Assembly: GCF_000721175.1 (NCBI RefSeq)
Contig: NZ_JOEZ01000012.1
Span: 259,040 to 323,039 of the forward strand
DNA from: Streptomyces anulatus
Lineage (GTDB): Bacteria; Actinomycetota; Actinomycetes; Streptomycetales; Streptomycetaceae
Length of the DNA: 64,000 nucleotides
Direction of reading: 5' to 3'
Below, piece after piece: positions 37,270 to 44,708 of this stretch (its first letter is position 1; the number at the start of each line of letters is the position of its first letter). The translations under genes were made by a program, and so were the position numbers. The notes under the pieces are model-generated. The model was not told the DNA's origin and ran no database searches. It saw nothing but the letters and a program-made list of their open reading frames with translations.

Positions 37270-38030
37270 CTGTCTCGTCCTTCCGGTGCGGAGCGGGGAG
37301 CGTCGGGGCGGGGCGGGCGCAGGAGCGGCGGGTGCAGGGCGGTGGCGTCGCCCGCCCGGTGGAGGGCGGCCGGTTTACCCCGTCCGCCGGTGCGGCGCGG
37401 GGGGCCCTCGACGGCCTGGACGAAGCCGGGCACGTTCAGGACCTTGCGCCGGAAGTTGGGACGGTCGAGCTCGACGCCCCAGACGGTCTCGTAGACCTGC
37501 TGCAGCTCGCCGAGGGTGAACTCGGCGGGGCAGAAGGCGGTCGCCAGGCAGCTGTACTCGAGCTTGGCGCCGATCCGGTCGTGGGCGTCGGCGAGGATCC
37601 GGTCGTGGTCGAAGGCCAGCGGCCCGGTGGAGGCCGCGTCCCACCAGCGGGCGCTCGCCGCGTCGCCGCCGCCGCGCGGTTCGGGCAGGTCCGGCAGGAG
37701 TGCGGCGTAGGCGACGGAGACGACCCGCATCCTCGGGTCACGGTCCGGGTCGGTGTAGGTGCGCAGCTGTTCGAGGTGGAGGGCGCCGACGGTGCCGGGG
37801 CCGAGGCCGGTCTCCTCGGCGAGTTCGCGGCGGGCGGCGTCCTCGGCGGACTCGCGGGGCAGGAGGAAGCCGCCGGGCAGCGCCCACCGGCCGCGGAAGG
37901 GCTCCTGGCCGCGTTCGACGAGCAGCACGTGCAGCCGGGCCTCGCGGACGGTGAAGACCGCGAGATCGACGGTGACCGCGAACGGGGCATAGGCGTGCGG
38001 GTCGTAGCCCTCGGGGGCGGGGGTGCTCAT
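37266..38030 (-). CDS. NUDIX-domain protein, NrtR-like
   Basis: A 254-residue protein. The N-terminal NUDIX domain has the complete box GGFLLPRESAEDAARRELAE plus ETGLG (about residues 55-78). It is followed by a winged-helix-like region (FTLGELQQVYETVWG and NFRRKV), the layout of NrtR regulators, in which the NUDIX domain senses ADP-ribose and the helix domain binds DNA. A Pro/Arg-rich tail ends it. A 17-bp palindrome lies upstream at 38162-38178. Catalytic hydrolase versus sensor cannot be settled by sequence. Confidence 0.85.
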   Translation of the reverse strand: MSTPAPEGYDPHAYAPFAVTVDLAVFTVREARLHVLLVERGQEPFRGRWALPGGFLLPRESAEDAARRELAEETGLGPGTVGALHLEQLRTYTDPDRDPRMRVVSVAYAALLPDLPEPRGGGDAASARWWDAASTGPLAFDHDRILADAHDRIGAKLEYSCLATAFCPAEFTLGELQQVYETVWGVELDRPNFRRKVLNVPGFVQAVEGPPRRTGGRGKPAALHRAGDATALHPPLLRPPRPDAPRSAPEGRDR

Positions 38031-38146
38031 CGTTCCTCCGGGAGGGGGGCGGCGAAGTCCCAGCGGGTGGCGAGGAGTTCGTCGACGGCGGTGACAGCGG
38101 CGGCGAGCCGCGCATCGGGCGGGCCGGTGATCTCGATGAACCGCAG
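38027..38146 (-). CDS. possible short leader ORF coupled to the NUDIX gene
   Basis: A frame of about 39 residues reading RFIEITGPPDARLAAAV and then ATRWDFAAPLPEER ends in a TGA that overlaps the NUDIX ATG. Composition looks genuinely coding, yet there is no ATG, GTG or TTG before an upstream TAG. A CTG at 38146 with GAGGGAGGG just before it is the only plausible start. It is either a non-canonical start or the tail of a decayed gene. Confidence 0.35.
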   Translation of the reverse strand: MRFIEITGPPDARLAAAVTAVDELLATRWDFAAPLPEER

Positions 38147-38161
38147 GACCCTCCCTCGCTA

Positions 38162-38178
38162 ATAGTCACTCTGACTAT
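38162..38178. promoter_or_regulatory. 17-bp palindromic operator ATAGTCA-CTC-TGACTAT
   Basis: Perfect 7-bp half-sites with a 3-bp spacer. The minus-strand copy contains TATAGT, a good -10 hexamer, so a protein bound here would block the NUDIX / ADP-ribosylglycohydrolase promoter. Autoregulation by the NrtR-like protein is the obvious inference. Confidence 0.65.
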
Positions 38179-38204
38179 AAAGGCCGGGCGGGGACGACAA
38201 AAGA

Positions 38205-38253
38205 CCCGCGGCCGGTATCTGTTCGAACTTTCCGAACAGATACCGCCCGCGGG
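38205..38253. terminator. hairpin terminator of rluB
   Basis: A 13-bp inner stem (38213-38225 with 38233-38245), extended by a 7-bp outer stem across a one-base bulge, 20 bp past the rluB stop. Confidence 0.85.
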
Positions 38254-38273
38254 CCGTCGACAGGAGCAGCTTT

Positions 38274-39638
38274 CTAGAGGCCTACCTCGCGCATCAGCAT
38301 GCCGACCTCGGTGTTGGTGAGGCGGCGCAGCCAGCCGGACTTCTGGTCGCCCAGCGGGATCGGCCCGAAGGACGTCCGCACGAGGCGCTCGACCGGGAAG
38401 CCGGCCTCGGCCAGCATCCGGCGCACGATGTGCTTGCGGCCCTCGTGGAGGGTCACCTCGACCAGGTAGTTCTTGCCGGTGTTCTCGACGACGCGGAAGT
38501 GGTCGGCGCGGGCGTAGCCGTCCTCCAGCTGGATGCCGTCCTTGAGCCGCTTGCCGAGGTCGCGCGGCAGGGGGCCCTGGATGGCGGCCAGGTAGGTCTT
38601 CTTCACGCCGTACTTCGGGTGCGTGAGGCGATGGGCCAGCTCACCGTGGTTGGTGAGCATGATGATGCCCTCCGTCTCGGTGTCCAGCCGGCCGACGTGG
38701 AACAGCCGCGTCTCGCGGTTGGTCACGTAGTCGCCGAGGCACTGACGGCCGTCCGGGTCCTCCATCGAGGAGACGACGCCCGCGGGCTTGTTCAGCGCGA
38801 AGAACAGGTAGGACTGGGCGGCGACGGTCAGGCCGTCGACCTTGATCTCGTCCTTGTGCACGTCGACGCGCTTGCCCTGCTCGACGACGATCTCGCCGTT
38901 GACCTCGACGCGGGACTGCTCGATCAGCTCCTCGCACGCGCGGCGCGAGCCCATGCCCGCCCGGGCGAGGACCTTCTGCAGCCGCTCGCCCTCCTCCTCG
39001 GCGCCCGGGTGGGTCTTGGGGAGGTTGATCTCGGGCTTGTTCGCATACCGGTCGCGGTTGCGCTGCTCGATCTTGGCGTCCAGCTCACGGGGGCGCGAGG
39101 GGGCCGCGCGGCGGAAACCGCCGCTGCGGCCGCCGCCGCCCTGTGCGGGCCTCGGGCCGCCCTTGGCGCCGCCGCGGGCCGCCGAGCCGCGGCCCTTGCG
39201 GGGGCCGTCCTGCTCGGTCCGGGCGCCGGGGGCGTCGTTGCCCACGTCGTAGCGGCGCTCCTCGGGGCGGGGACGGCGGGGGCGCTGCTCCTCGTCGCGT
39301 CCGCCCTGGTAGCTGTCACGGCCGCCCTGGTAGCTCGTGCGGCCGTCCTGAGAGCCCGGACGCCCGCCCTGGCTGCCGCCTCGGCCGCCCTGACCGGTGG
39401 GCCGGCCGCCCGAGGCTCCTGGCCGCCCGCCCTGGCTGCTGCCGCCGCGTCCGCCGCCGCCCTGGCTGCTGCCGCCGGGGCGTCCGCCCGGGCCGCCGCC
39501 CTGGCCCTGGCGGAAGGACCCGCCGCCGCTGCGGCCGCCGCTGTCCGCGCCGCCGCTCCGGGGGTTCCGGTTGCCGCCGCCGCTGCTCCGGCCGCTCCCG
39601 CCGTTGCCGCTTCCGCTGTTCCTGCCACTGCTTCGCAT
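38274..39638 (-). CDS. 23S rRNA pseudouridine synthase (RluB/RsuA family)
   Basis: A 454-residue protein. The first about 210 residues are a low-complexity Gly/Arg/Ser/Gln-rich region (many GGRGGSQGGRP units). An S4 RNA-binding domain follows (GERLQKVLARAGMGSRRACE), then the synthase domain with the catalytic GRLDTETEG (Asp). ATG 39638 overlaps the scpB stop (TGATG). The scpA-scpB-rluB order is conserved in many bacteria. The disordered arm may aid RNA binding. Confidence 0.92.
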   Translation of the reverse strand: MRSSGRNSGSGNGGSGRSSGGGNRNPRSGGADSGGRSGGGSFRQGQGGGPGGRPGGSSQGGGGRGGSSQGGRPGASGGRPTGQGGRGGSQGGRPGSQDGRTSYQGGRDSYQGGRDEEQRPRRPRPEERRYDVGNDAPGARTEQDGPRKGRGSAARGGAKGGPRPAQGGGGRSGGFRRAAPSRPRELDAKIEQRNRDRYANKPEINLPKTHPGAEEEGERLQKVLARAGMGSRRACEELIEQSRVEVNGEIVVEQGKRVDVHKDEIKVDGLTVAAQSYLFFALNKPAGVVSSMEDPDGRQCLGDYVTNRETRLFHVGRLDTETEGIIMLTNHGELAHRLTHPKYGVKKTYLAAIQGPLPRDLGKRLKDGIQLEDGYARADHFRVVENTGKNYLVEVTLHEGRKHIVRRMLAEAGFPVERLVRTSFGPIPLGDQKSGWLRRLTNTEVGMLMREVGL

Positions 39639-40306
39639 CAAAATTCCGTCTTGTCGTCTGCGTGAGTATCCGGGGTGTCCGGTGCGTCCGGATCGAACGA
39701 CGGCACACCCTCTAGCGTCTCAGCCTCGATCGCGTCCGCCTCCGGGAGGAAGGGCGCGAGCTCCGGGAGCTCGTCCAGGCCGCGCAGGCCCATTCGCTCC
39801 AGAAAGTAGTTCGTCGTCCTGTACAGGATCGCACCTGTTTCGGGTTCCGCGCCCGCCTCCGCCACCAGGCCCCTCTGGAGGAGGGTCCGCATGACCCCGT
39901 CGCAGTTCACTCCGCGCACCGCCGAGACCCTGGATCGGCTCACCGGCTGCCGGTACGCGACCACCGCCAGCGTCTCCAGCGCGGCCTGGGTGAGCCGGGC
40001 GTGCCGGCCGTCCAGGACGAAGCCCTCCACGGCCGCCGCGTACTCGGGGCGGGTGTAGAACCGCCAGCCGCCCGCGACGAGCCGCAGCTCGAAGCCCCGG
40101 CGCTGCACGGTGTACTCGTCGGCCAGCTCCCGCAGCGCGTCCGCCACGGCCCTGCGGGGCCGCTGGAGCACCTTGGCCAGGTGGTCGACGGTGGCGGGCT
40201 CGTCGACGACCATGAGGACCGCCTCCAGGGCGGGCTTCAGATCGAGCGCGGCGACCGCGGCCTCGTCGTCCGGTCCGCCGTCCTGTGCGGTGGGCTGCGC
40301 GCTCAT
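39638..40306 (-). CDS. scpB: segregation and condensation protein B
   Basis: A 222-residue kleisin-binding subunit of the SMC condensin complex. Two winged-helix domains: LKPALEAVLMVVDEPATVDHLAKVL at the start and LAVVAYRQPVSRSRVSAVRGV (the most conserved segment) in the middle. The C-terminus is acidic. ATG 40306 overlaps the scpA stop (ATGA). It works with ScpA and SMC in chromosome compaction. Confidence 0.95.
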   Translation of the reverse strand: MSAQPTAQDGGPDDEAAVAALDLKPALEAVLMVVDEPATVDHLAKVLQRPRRAVADALRELADEYTVQRRGFELRLVAGGWRFYTRPEYAAAVEGFVLDGRHARLTQAALETLAVVAYRQPVSRSRVSAVRGVNCDGVMRTLLQRGLVAEAGAEPETGAILYRTTNYFLERMGLRGLDELPELAPFLPEADAIEAETLEGVPSFDPDAPDTPDTHADDKTEF

Positions 40307-41316
40307 TCCCGTACGTCCTCCTCTTCAGCCGCCCCGTCGAGGTCCTGGTCGAACTCGTCCGTCACCACCGGATCCGCGTCCGCCCCGCCGCACCAGGCCA
40401 CCGACAGGTCGCCCAGCGCCTCGTCCTGGTCGAGGGTGACGGCCTTCTCGCGGTACAGCTCCAGCAGGGCCAGGAAGCGGGCCACCACGGTCAGGGTGTC
40501 CGGCGCGTCCGCGGTCAGCTCCTCGAAGCTCACCGCCTTCCCCGCCTCGCGCAGCCGCTCCACCACCAGACCCGCCTGCTCCCGGACGCTGACCAGCGGG
40601 GCGTGGATGTGGTCGACGTACACCTGCGGCTCGGGCTTCGGCCGCATCGCCTTGACCGCGAGCTTCGCGAAGCCGTCGGGCCCGATGCTGATGACCACCT
40701 CGGGAAGCAGCTCGGCGTGGTGGTCCTCCAGGCCGACGGTACGGGGGTAGCGGCGCGCCTCGGACTCCAGGCGGCCCTGGAAGATCTCGGCGATCTGCTT
40801 GTACGCGCGGTACTGGAGCAGCCGCGCGAAGAGCAGGTCCCGCGCCTCCAGGAGCGCGAGGTCGGCCTCGTCCTCGACCTCGGCGGCGGGCAGCAGCCGG
40901 GCGGCCTTGAGGTCGAGCAGCGTGGCGGCGACGACGAGGAACTCGGTGGTCTGGTCGAGGTCCCAGTCGGGGCCCATGGCACGGATGTACGCCATGAACT
41001 CGTCGGTGACCTTCGACAGGGCGACCTCGGTCACGTCCAGCTTGTGCTTGGAGATCAGCTGGAGGAGGAGGTCGAAGGGGCCCTCGAAGTTCACCAGCCG
41101 GACGGTGAAACGCTTGTCGTCCGGCGCCGGCTCCGCCTCTTGTACGGGCTCCGGCTCCTGTACGGGTACGGGCTCCTGTACGGGTACGGGCTCCTGTACG
41201 GGTACGGGCTCCGGATCCGGAGCCACCCCCTCCGCCTCCACGGGCGGCGCCCCCGCCCCCGGCCCCCGCCCCAGGGCACGGCGGCGCGGGGTGGCGGGGT
41301 CGGCGGGCGTGGGCAT
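40303..41316 (-). CDS. scpA: segregation and condensation protein A with a repeat-bearing N-terminus
   Basis: A 337-residue kleisin. The conserved part begins near residue 70 (FTVRLVNFEGPFDLLLQLI) and continues through the family segments to a winged C-terminus (VSFEELTADAPDTLTVVARFLALLELYRE). The first about 65 residues are a Pro/Glu/Val extension containing a tandem repeat (PVPVQE units) encoded by three identical 18-bp copies. The ATG has only a weak ribosome-binding site. Confidence 0.93.
   Translation of the reverse strand: MPTPADPATPRRRALGRGPGAGAPPVEAEGVAPDPEPVPVQEPVPVQEPVPVQEPEPVQEAEPAPDDKRFTVRLVNFEGPFDLLLQLISKHKLDVTEVALSKVTDEFMAYIRAMGPDWDLDQTTEFLVVAATLLDLKAARLLPAAEVEDEADLALLEARDLLFARLLQYRAYKQIAEIFQGRLESEARRYPRTVGLEDHHAELLPEVVISIGPDGFAKLAVKAMRPKPEPQVYVDHIHAPLVSVREQAGLVVERLREAGKAVSFEELTADAPDTLTVVARFLALLELYREKAVTLDQDEALGDLSVAWCGGADADPVVTDEFDQDLDGAAEEEDVRE
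41155..41208. repeat. three identical 18-bp tandem repeats inside scpA
   Basis: The unit CTCCTGTACGGGTACGGG is repeated head-to-tail at 41155-41172, 41173-41190 and 41191-41208, with degenerate half-copies on both sides. It is in frame, so copy number changes alter ScpA length by six residues. Confidence 0.95.
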
Positions 41317-41399
41317 GGTGGTCCAGGGGTGGGGCGGCGGCGCGGACGGGTCCCGCCGGTCGGCGGGCCCTGCGGGGCAGGCTACCCGCGCCGTGCCGC

Positions 41400-41966
41400 T
41401 CAGCGGCCGCGCAGCCGCCGTACGAGGATGCTCGCGTCGCCCCGGGACTCCAGGTCGGCCAGGACCACCGCCACCGCCTCACGGACGATGCGGCCGCGGT
41501 CGACGGCGAGGCCGTGCTCGCCGCGCAGGACGAGCCGGGCGTGTTCGAGGTCCATCAGCTCCTCGGCGGAGACGTAGACCGTGATCTTCTCGTCGTGGCG
41601 TTCCCGGCCGCTGGGGCGGCGGTTAGCGCCGCGTCCGCCGCCGCGCCTGCGCTGCTGCTGGACCGCCGGGGGCTGCTCGGCCGGGGCGGCGGAGGACGCG
41701 GGGCGCTCGCCGGAGACGGCCTTGCCGGACGGGGAACGCCCGCCCTCGCCGCCGCGGCCGCGGGGGTCGCCGCCGTCGGCGTCGGCCGCGGCGTGCTCCT
41801 CACGGTCGGCGGACGGGGCCTGGCCGGAGGGGTCGCTCTCCCCGGCGGGTGCGGGCACCCGCGGCTCGCCGTTCGCCTTGCGCCGCCGCTCCGCCGGGGA
41901 GGACGACTGGAGGCCCATCCCGCCTCCGGTGGTACGGAACAGTTCGTCGGCCCCCGGCAGACTCAC
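41400..41966 (-). CDS. ParA-partner-like protein with C-terminal ribbon-helix-helix-like region
   Basis: A 188-residue protein. GTG 41966 overlaps the parA stop (GTGA); GTG 41978 is an alternative. The first about 125 residues are disordered and basic/Pro-rich (PSGRERHDEK). The last about 60 (KITVYVSAEELMDLEHARLVL, then RGRIVREAVAVVLADL) form a strand-helix-helix pattern like a ribbon-helix-helix DNA-binding domain. Coupling to a ParA ATPase suggests it is the DNA-binding partner. Not a ParB/Spo0J. Confidence 0.65.
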   Translation of the reverse strand: MSLPGADELFRTTGGGMGLQSSSPAERRRKANGEPRVPAPAGESDPSGQAPSADREEHAAADADGGDPRGRGGEGGRSPSGKAVSGERPASSAAPAEQPPAVQQQRRRGGGRGANRRPSGRERHDEKITVYVSAEELMDLEHARLVLRGEHGLAVDRGRIVREAVAVVLADLESRGDASILVRRLRGR

Positions 41967-43123
41967 TCGGCGTGACACCGGGCGAGCACCTCCCTGGCGA
42001 GCTGGCGATAGGCGGCTGCGCCGACCGAGTTGGAGGCGTAGGTGGTGATGGGCTCACCGGCGACCGTGGTCTCCGGGAAGCGGACCGTGCGCCCGATGAC
42101 CGTGTGGTAGACGTGCTCGTCGAAGGCCTCGACGACGCGCGCCAGGACCTCGCGGCTGTGCACCGTACGGGAGTCGTACATGGTGGCGAGGATGCCGTCG
42201 AGCTCCAGCTCCGGGTTGAGCCGCTCCTGGACCTTCTCGATGGTCTCGGTGAGCAGCGCCACCCCGCGCAGCGCGAAGAACTCGCACTCCAGCGGCACTA
42301 TGACCTTGTGAGCGGCCGTCAGGGCGTTCACGGTCAGCAGGCCGAGGGAGGGCTGACAGTCGATCACGATGTAGTCGTAGTCGGCCATCAGCGGCTTCAG
42401 GGCGCGCTGGAGCGTGGACTCGCGGGCCACCTCGCTGACGAGCTGCACCTCGGCCGCGGAGAGGTCGATGTTGCTGGGCAGCAGGTCCATGTTGGGGACC
42501 GCGGTCTTGAGCAGGACGTCGTCGGCCGCCATGCCCCGCTCCATGAGCAGGTTGTAGACGGTGAGGTCCAGCTCCATCGGGTTGACCCCGAGGCCGACGG
42601 AGAGCGCGCCCTGCGGGTCGAAGTCGACGAGCAGGACCCGGCGCCCGTACTCCGCGAGCGCGGCGCCCAGGTTGATGGTCGACGTGGTCTTGCCGACGCC
42701 GCCCTTCTGGTTGCACATCGCGATGATCTTCGCGGGGCCGTGGTCGGTCAGGGGGCCCGGGATCGGGAAGTACGGCAGCGGCCGTCCGGTCGGGCCGATG
42801 CGCTCGCGGCGCTGACGCGCGGCGTCGGGCGCGAGGGTGGCCGCGTACTCCGGATCGGGCTCGTACTCGGCGTCGGGGTCGTAGAAGTGCCCCTCGGGCA
42901 CCTCGGCGAAGTCGGCGAAGCGGTCGGTGTCCCGGCTGCTCTCGTTGCCGGCCATGGCGTTCACGTGTAGGCCGTCCATCATCTGGGGGGCTGTCGTCAT
43001 GTGCTGTTGGGTGGCGAAGGTGCGGACAGCGACGGAGCCGACAGCTTCGAGCCCGATCGGGCTCAGACCCCGTGCAGGCATCCCTGGTTGACCACCCCCG
43101 GGAGTAATTGTCGACTCATTCAC
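41963..43123 (-). CDS. ParA-family ATPase (chromosome-organisation type, not oriC ParA)
   Basis: A 386-residue ATPase. The N-terminal about 130 residues are a poorly conserved, acidic extension (FYDPDAEYEPDPEY). The ATPase domain has the deviant Walker A CNQKGGVGKTTSTINLG (about residue 137), VLLVDFDPQGALSVGLG and DYIVIDCQPSLG. GTG 43123 has AGGAGG about 11 bp upstream. It is co-transcribed with the RHH-like gene and lies just upstream of scpAB. Confidence 0.92.
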   Translation of the reverse strand: MNESTITPGGGQPGMPARGLSPIGLEAVGSVAVRTFATQQHMTTAPQMMDGLHVNAMAGNESSRDTDRFADFAEVPEGHFYDPDAEYEPDPEYAATLAPDAARQRRERIGPTGRPLPYFPIPGPLTDHGPAKIIAMCNQKGGVGKTTSTINLGAALAEYGRRVLLVDFDPQGALSVGLGVNPMELDLTVYNLLMERGMAADDVLLKTAVPNMDLLPSNIDLSAAEVQLVSEVARESTLQRALKPLMADYDYIVIDCQPSLGLLTVNALTAAHKVIVPLECEFFALRGVALLTETIEKVQERLNPELELDGILATMYDSRTVHSREVLARVVEAFDEHVYHTVIGRTVRFPETTVAGEPITTYASNSVGAAAYRQLAREVLARCHAE

Positions 43124-43448
43124 AAGTCGTCTTACCTCCTTGGACGTGACCAGGAAACTTATCGATAGGTCAGCGTGGCACCATGCCGACGATTGGCGAC
43201 TCTATGGCGTGTCACCGGTCCGCAGCAACACAATCCGCCGGACCCGGCCCGATGTGTCGGCAATCGAACGCCTCGCTGTCAAGGGTGCACAGCGACCAAG
43301 CCGCACATTTCACCGCAGCACGAAACGGGTAAAGGGTTATGTTCGACGCGAGTTGCGCAAGGGCCTCACAGGGCCCGATACACGTCCGGCCGGACCTTGC
43401 TCGGCAAGGTCCGGCCGGACGTGCGATGTTGACGGAGGGGTTGACCCG
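43124..43448. other. intergenic region between parA and ald
   Basis: 325 bp with the parA leader (AAGGAGG near 43135-43141) and the ald terminator at 43381-43423. Between them is an AT-richer stretch (about 43225-43350), presumably promoter. No gene seen. Confidence 0.5.
43381..43423. terminator. 19-bp perfect-stem terminator of ald
   Basis: Arms 43381-43399 and 43405-43423 are perfectly complementary, loop CTCGG, 26 bp past the ald stop on the minus strand. Confidence 0.9.
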
Positions 43449-44573
43449 TCAGCCGAGGAGCGTGCTCAGCTCGACGTGCGGAAGGTCGTGCGCCTCGGCC
43501 ACCTCGCGGTAAACCACCTGGCCCTCATGGGTGTTGAGGCCCTTGGCGAGTGCGGCGTCGCGGCGCAGGGCGTCGGCCCAGCCACGGTTCGCGAGCTCCA
43601 CGATGTAGGGCAGCGTCGCGTTGGTGAGCGCGTAGGTGGAGGTGTGGGGCACCGCGCCGGGCATGTTGGCGACGCAGTAGAAGACCGAGTCGTGGACCTG
43701 GAAGGTCGGCTCGGCGTGGGTCGTCGGACGCGAGTCCTCGAAGCAGCCACCCTGGTCGATTGCAATGTCGACAAGTACACTTCCGGGCTTCATCTTGGCG
43801 ACGAGCTCGTTGGTGACCAGCTTCGGGGCCTTGGCTCCGGGGATCAGGACGGCGCCGATGACGAGGTCGGCCTCGACGACGGCCTTCTCCAGCTCGAAGG
43901 CGTTGGAGACGACGGTCTGCACCTTGGTGCCGAAGATCTTGTCGGCCTCGCGCAGCTTGTTGATGTCGCGGTCGAGCAGCGTGACGTGGAAACCGAGGCC
44001 CACGGCGATCTGGGTGGCACTCCAGCCGGAGACGCCGCCGCCGATGACGACGGCCTTGCCGGCCGCGGTGCCGGGGACGCCGCCGGGCAGCACGCCGCGA
44101 CCGCCGACGGAGCGCATCAGGTGGTACGCGCCGACCTGCGGGGCGAGGCGGCCCGCGACCTCGGACATCGGGGCGAGCAGCGGGAGGGCGCGGTTCGCGG
44201 TCTCGACCGTCTCGTAGGCGATGGCGGTGGTGCCGGAGGCCAGCAGCGCGTCGGTGCACTCGCGGGAGGCGGCGAGGTGCAGGTACGTGAAGAGCGTCTG
44301 GTCCTTTCGGAGGCGGTGGTACTCCTCGGCGACCGGCTCCTTGACCTTCAGCAGCAGGTCGGCGGTGGCCCAGACCTCGTCGGCGGTGGGCAGGATCCGC
44401 GCACCGGCGGCGACGAACTCCTGGTCCGTGATGGACGAGCCGACGCCGGCGCTCTGCTCGATGACGACCTCGTGGCCGTGACGGACGAGCTCATGCACTC
44501 CGGCGGGGGTGATCGCCACCCGGAACTCGTTGTTCTTGACTTCGCGGGGGATGCCGACCTTCACGTCGATCAC
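43449..44573 (-). CDS. ald: alanine dehydrogenase
   Basis: A 374-residue NAD-dependent enzyme interconverting L-alanine and pyruvate plus ammonia. The N-terminus VGIPREVKNNEFRVAITPAG, the nucleotide-binding GGGVSGWSATQIAVGLG (about residue 170) and DIAIDQGGCFE (about residue 270) are diagnostic. Codons around 43758-43781 are strikingly AT-ended in an otherwise G/C-ended gene. It stands alone with its own terminator. Confidence 0.97.
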   Translation of the reverse strand: MIDVKVGIPREVKNNEFRVAITPAGVHELVRHGHEVVIEQSAGVGSSITDQEFVAAGARILPTADEVWATADLLLKVKEPVAEEYHRLRKDQTLFTYLHLAASRECTDALLASGTTAIAYETVETANRALPLLAPMSEVAGRLAPQVGAYHLMRSVGGRGVLPGGVPGTAAGKAVVIGGGVSGWSATQIAVGLGFHVTLLDRDINKLREADKIFGTKVQTVVSNAFELEKAVVEADLVIGAVLIPGAKAPKLVTNELVAKMKPGSVLVDIAIDQGGCFEDSRPTTHAEPTFQVHDSVFYCVANMPGAVPHTSTYALTNATLPYIVELANRGWADALRRDAALAKGLNTHEGQVVYREVAEAHDLPHVELSTLLG

Positions 44574-44708
44574 GGTCCTTGGCTCGGAGGGTCATCCGGG
44601 CACAACGGTGCATACCCGGACATATACAGCATAAATGGGAGACGCCACGGAGGAACGCGGCAGAGCCAGTCTAATGAAGGACTTCGCGCTGTCTAGCCTT
44701 ACAAAGCA

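Noticed and set aside
41155..41208. Possible CRISPR-like repeats
   Set aside because: The 18-bp units are directly adjacent with no spacers and lie in frame in scpA; a coding tandem repeat, not an array.
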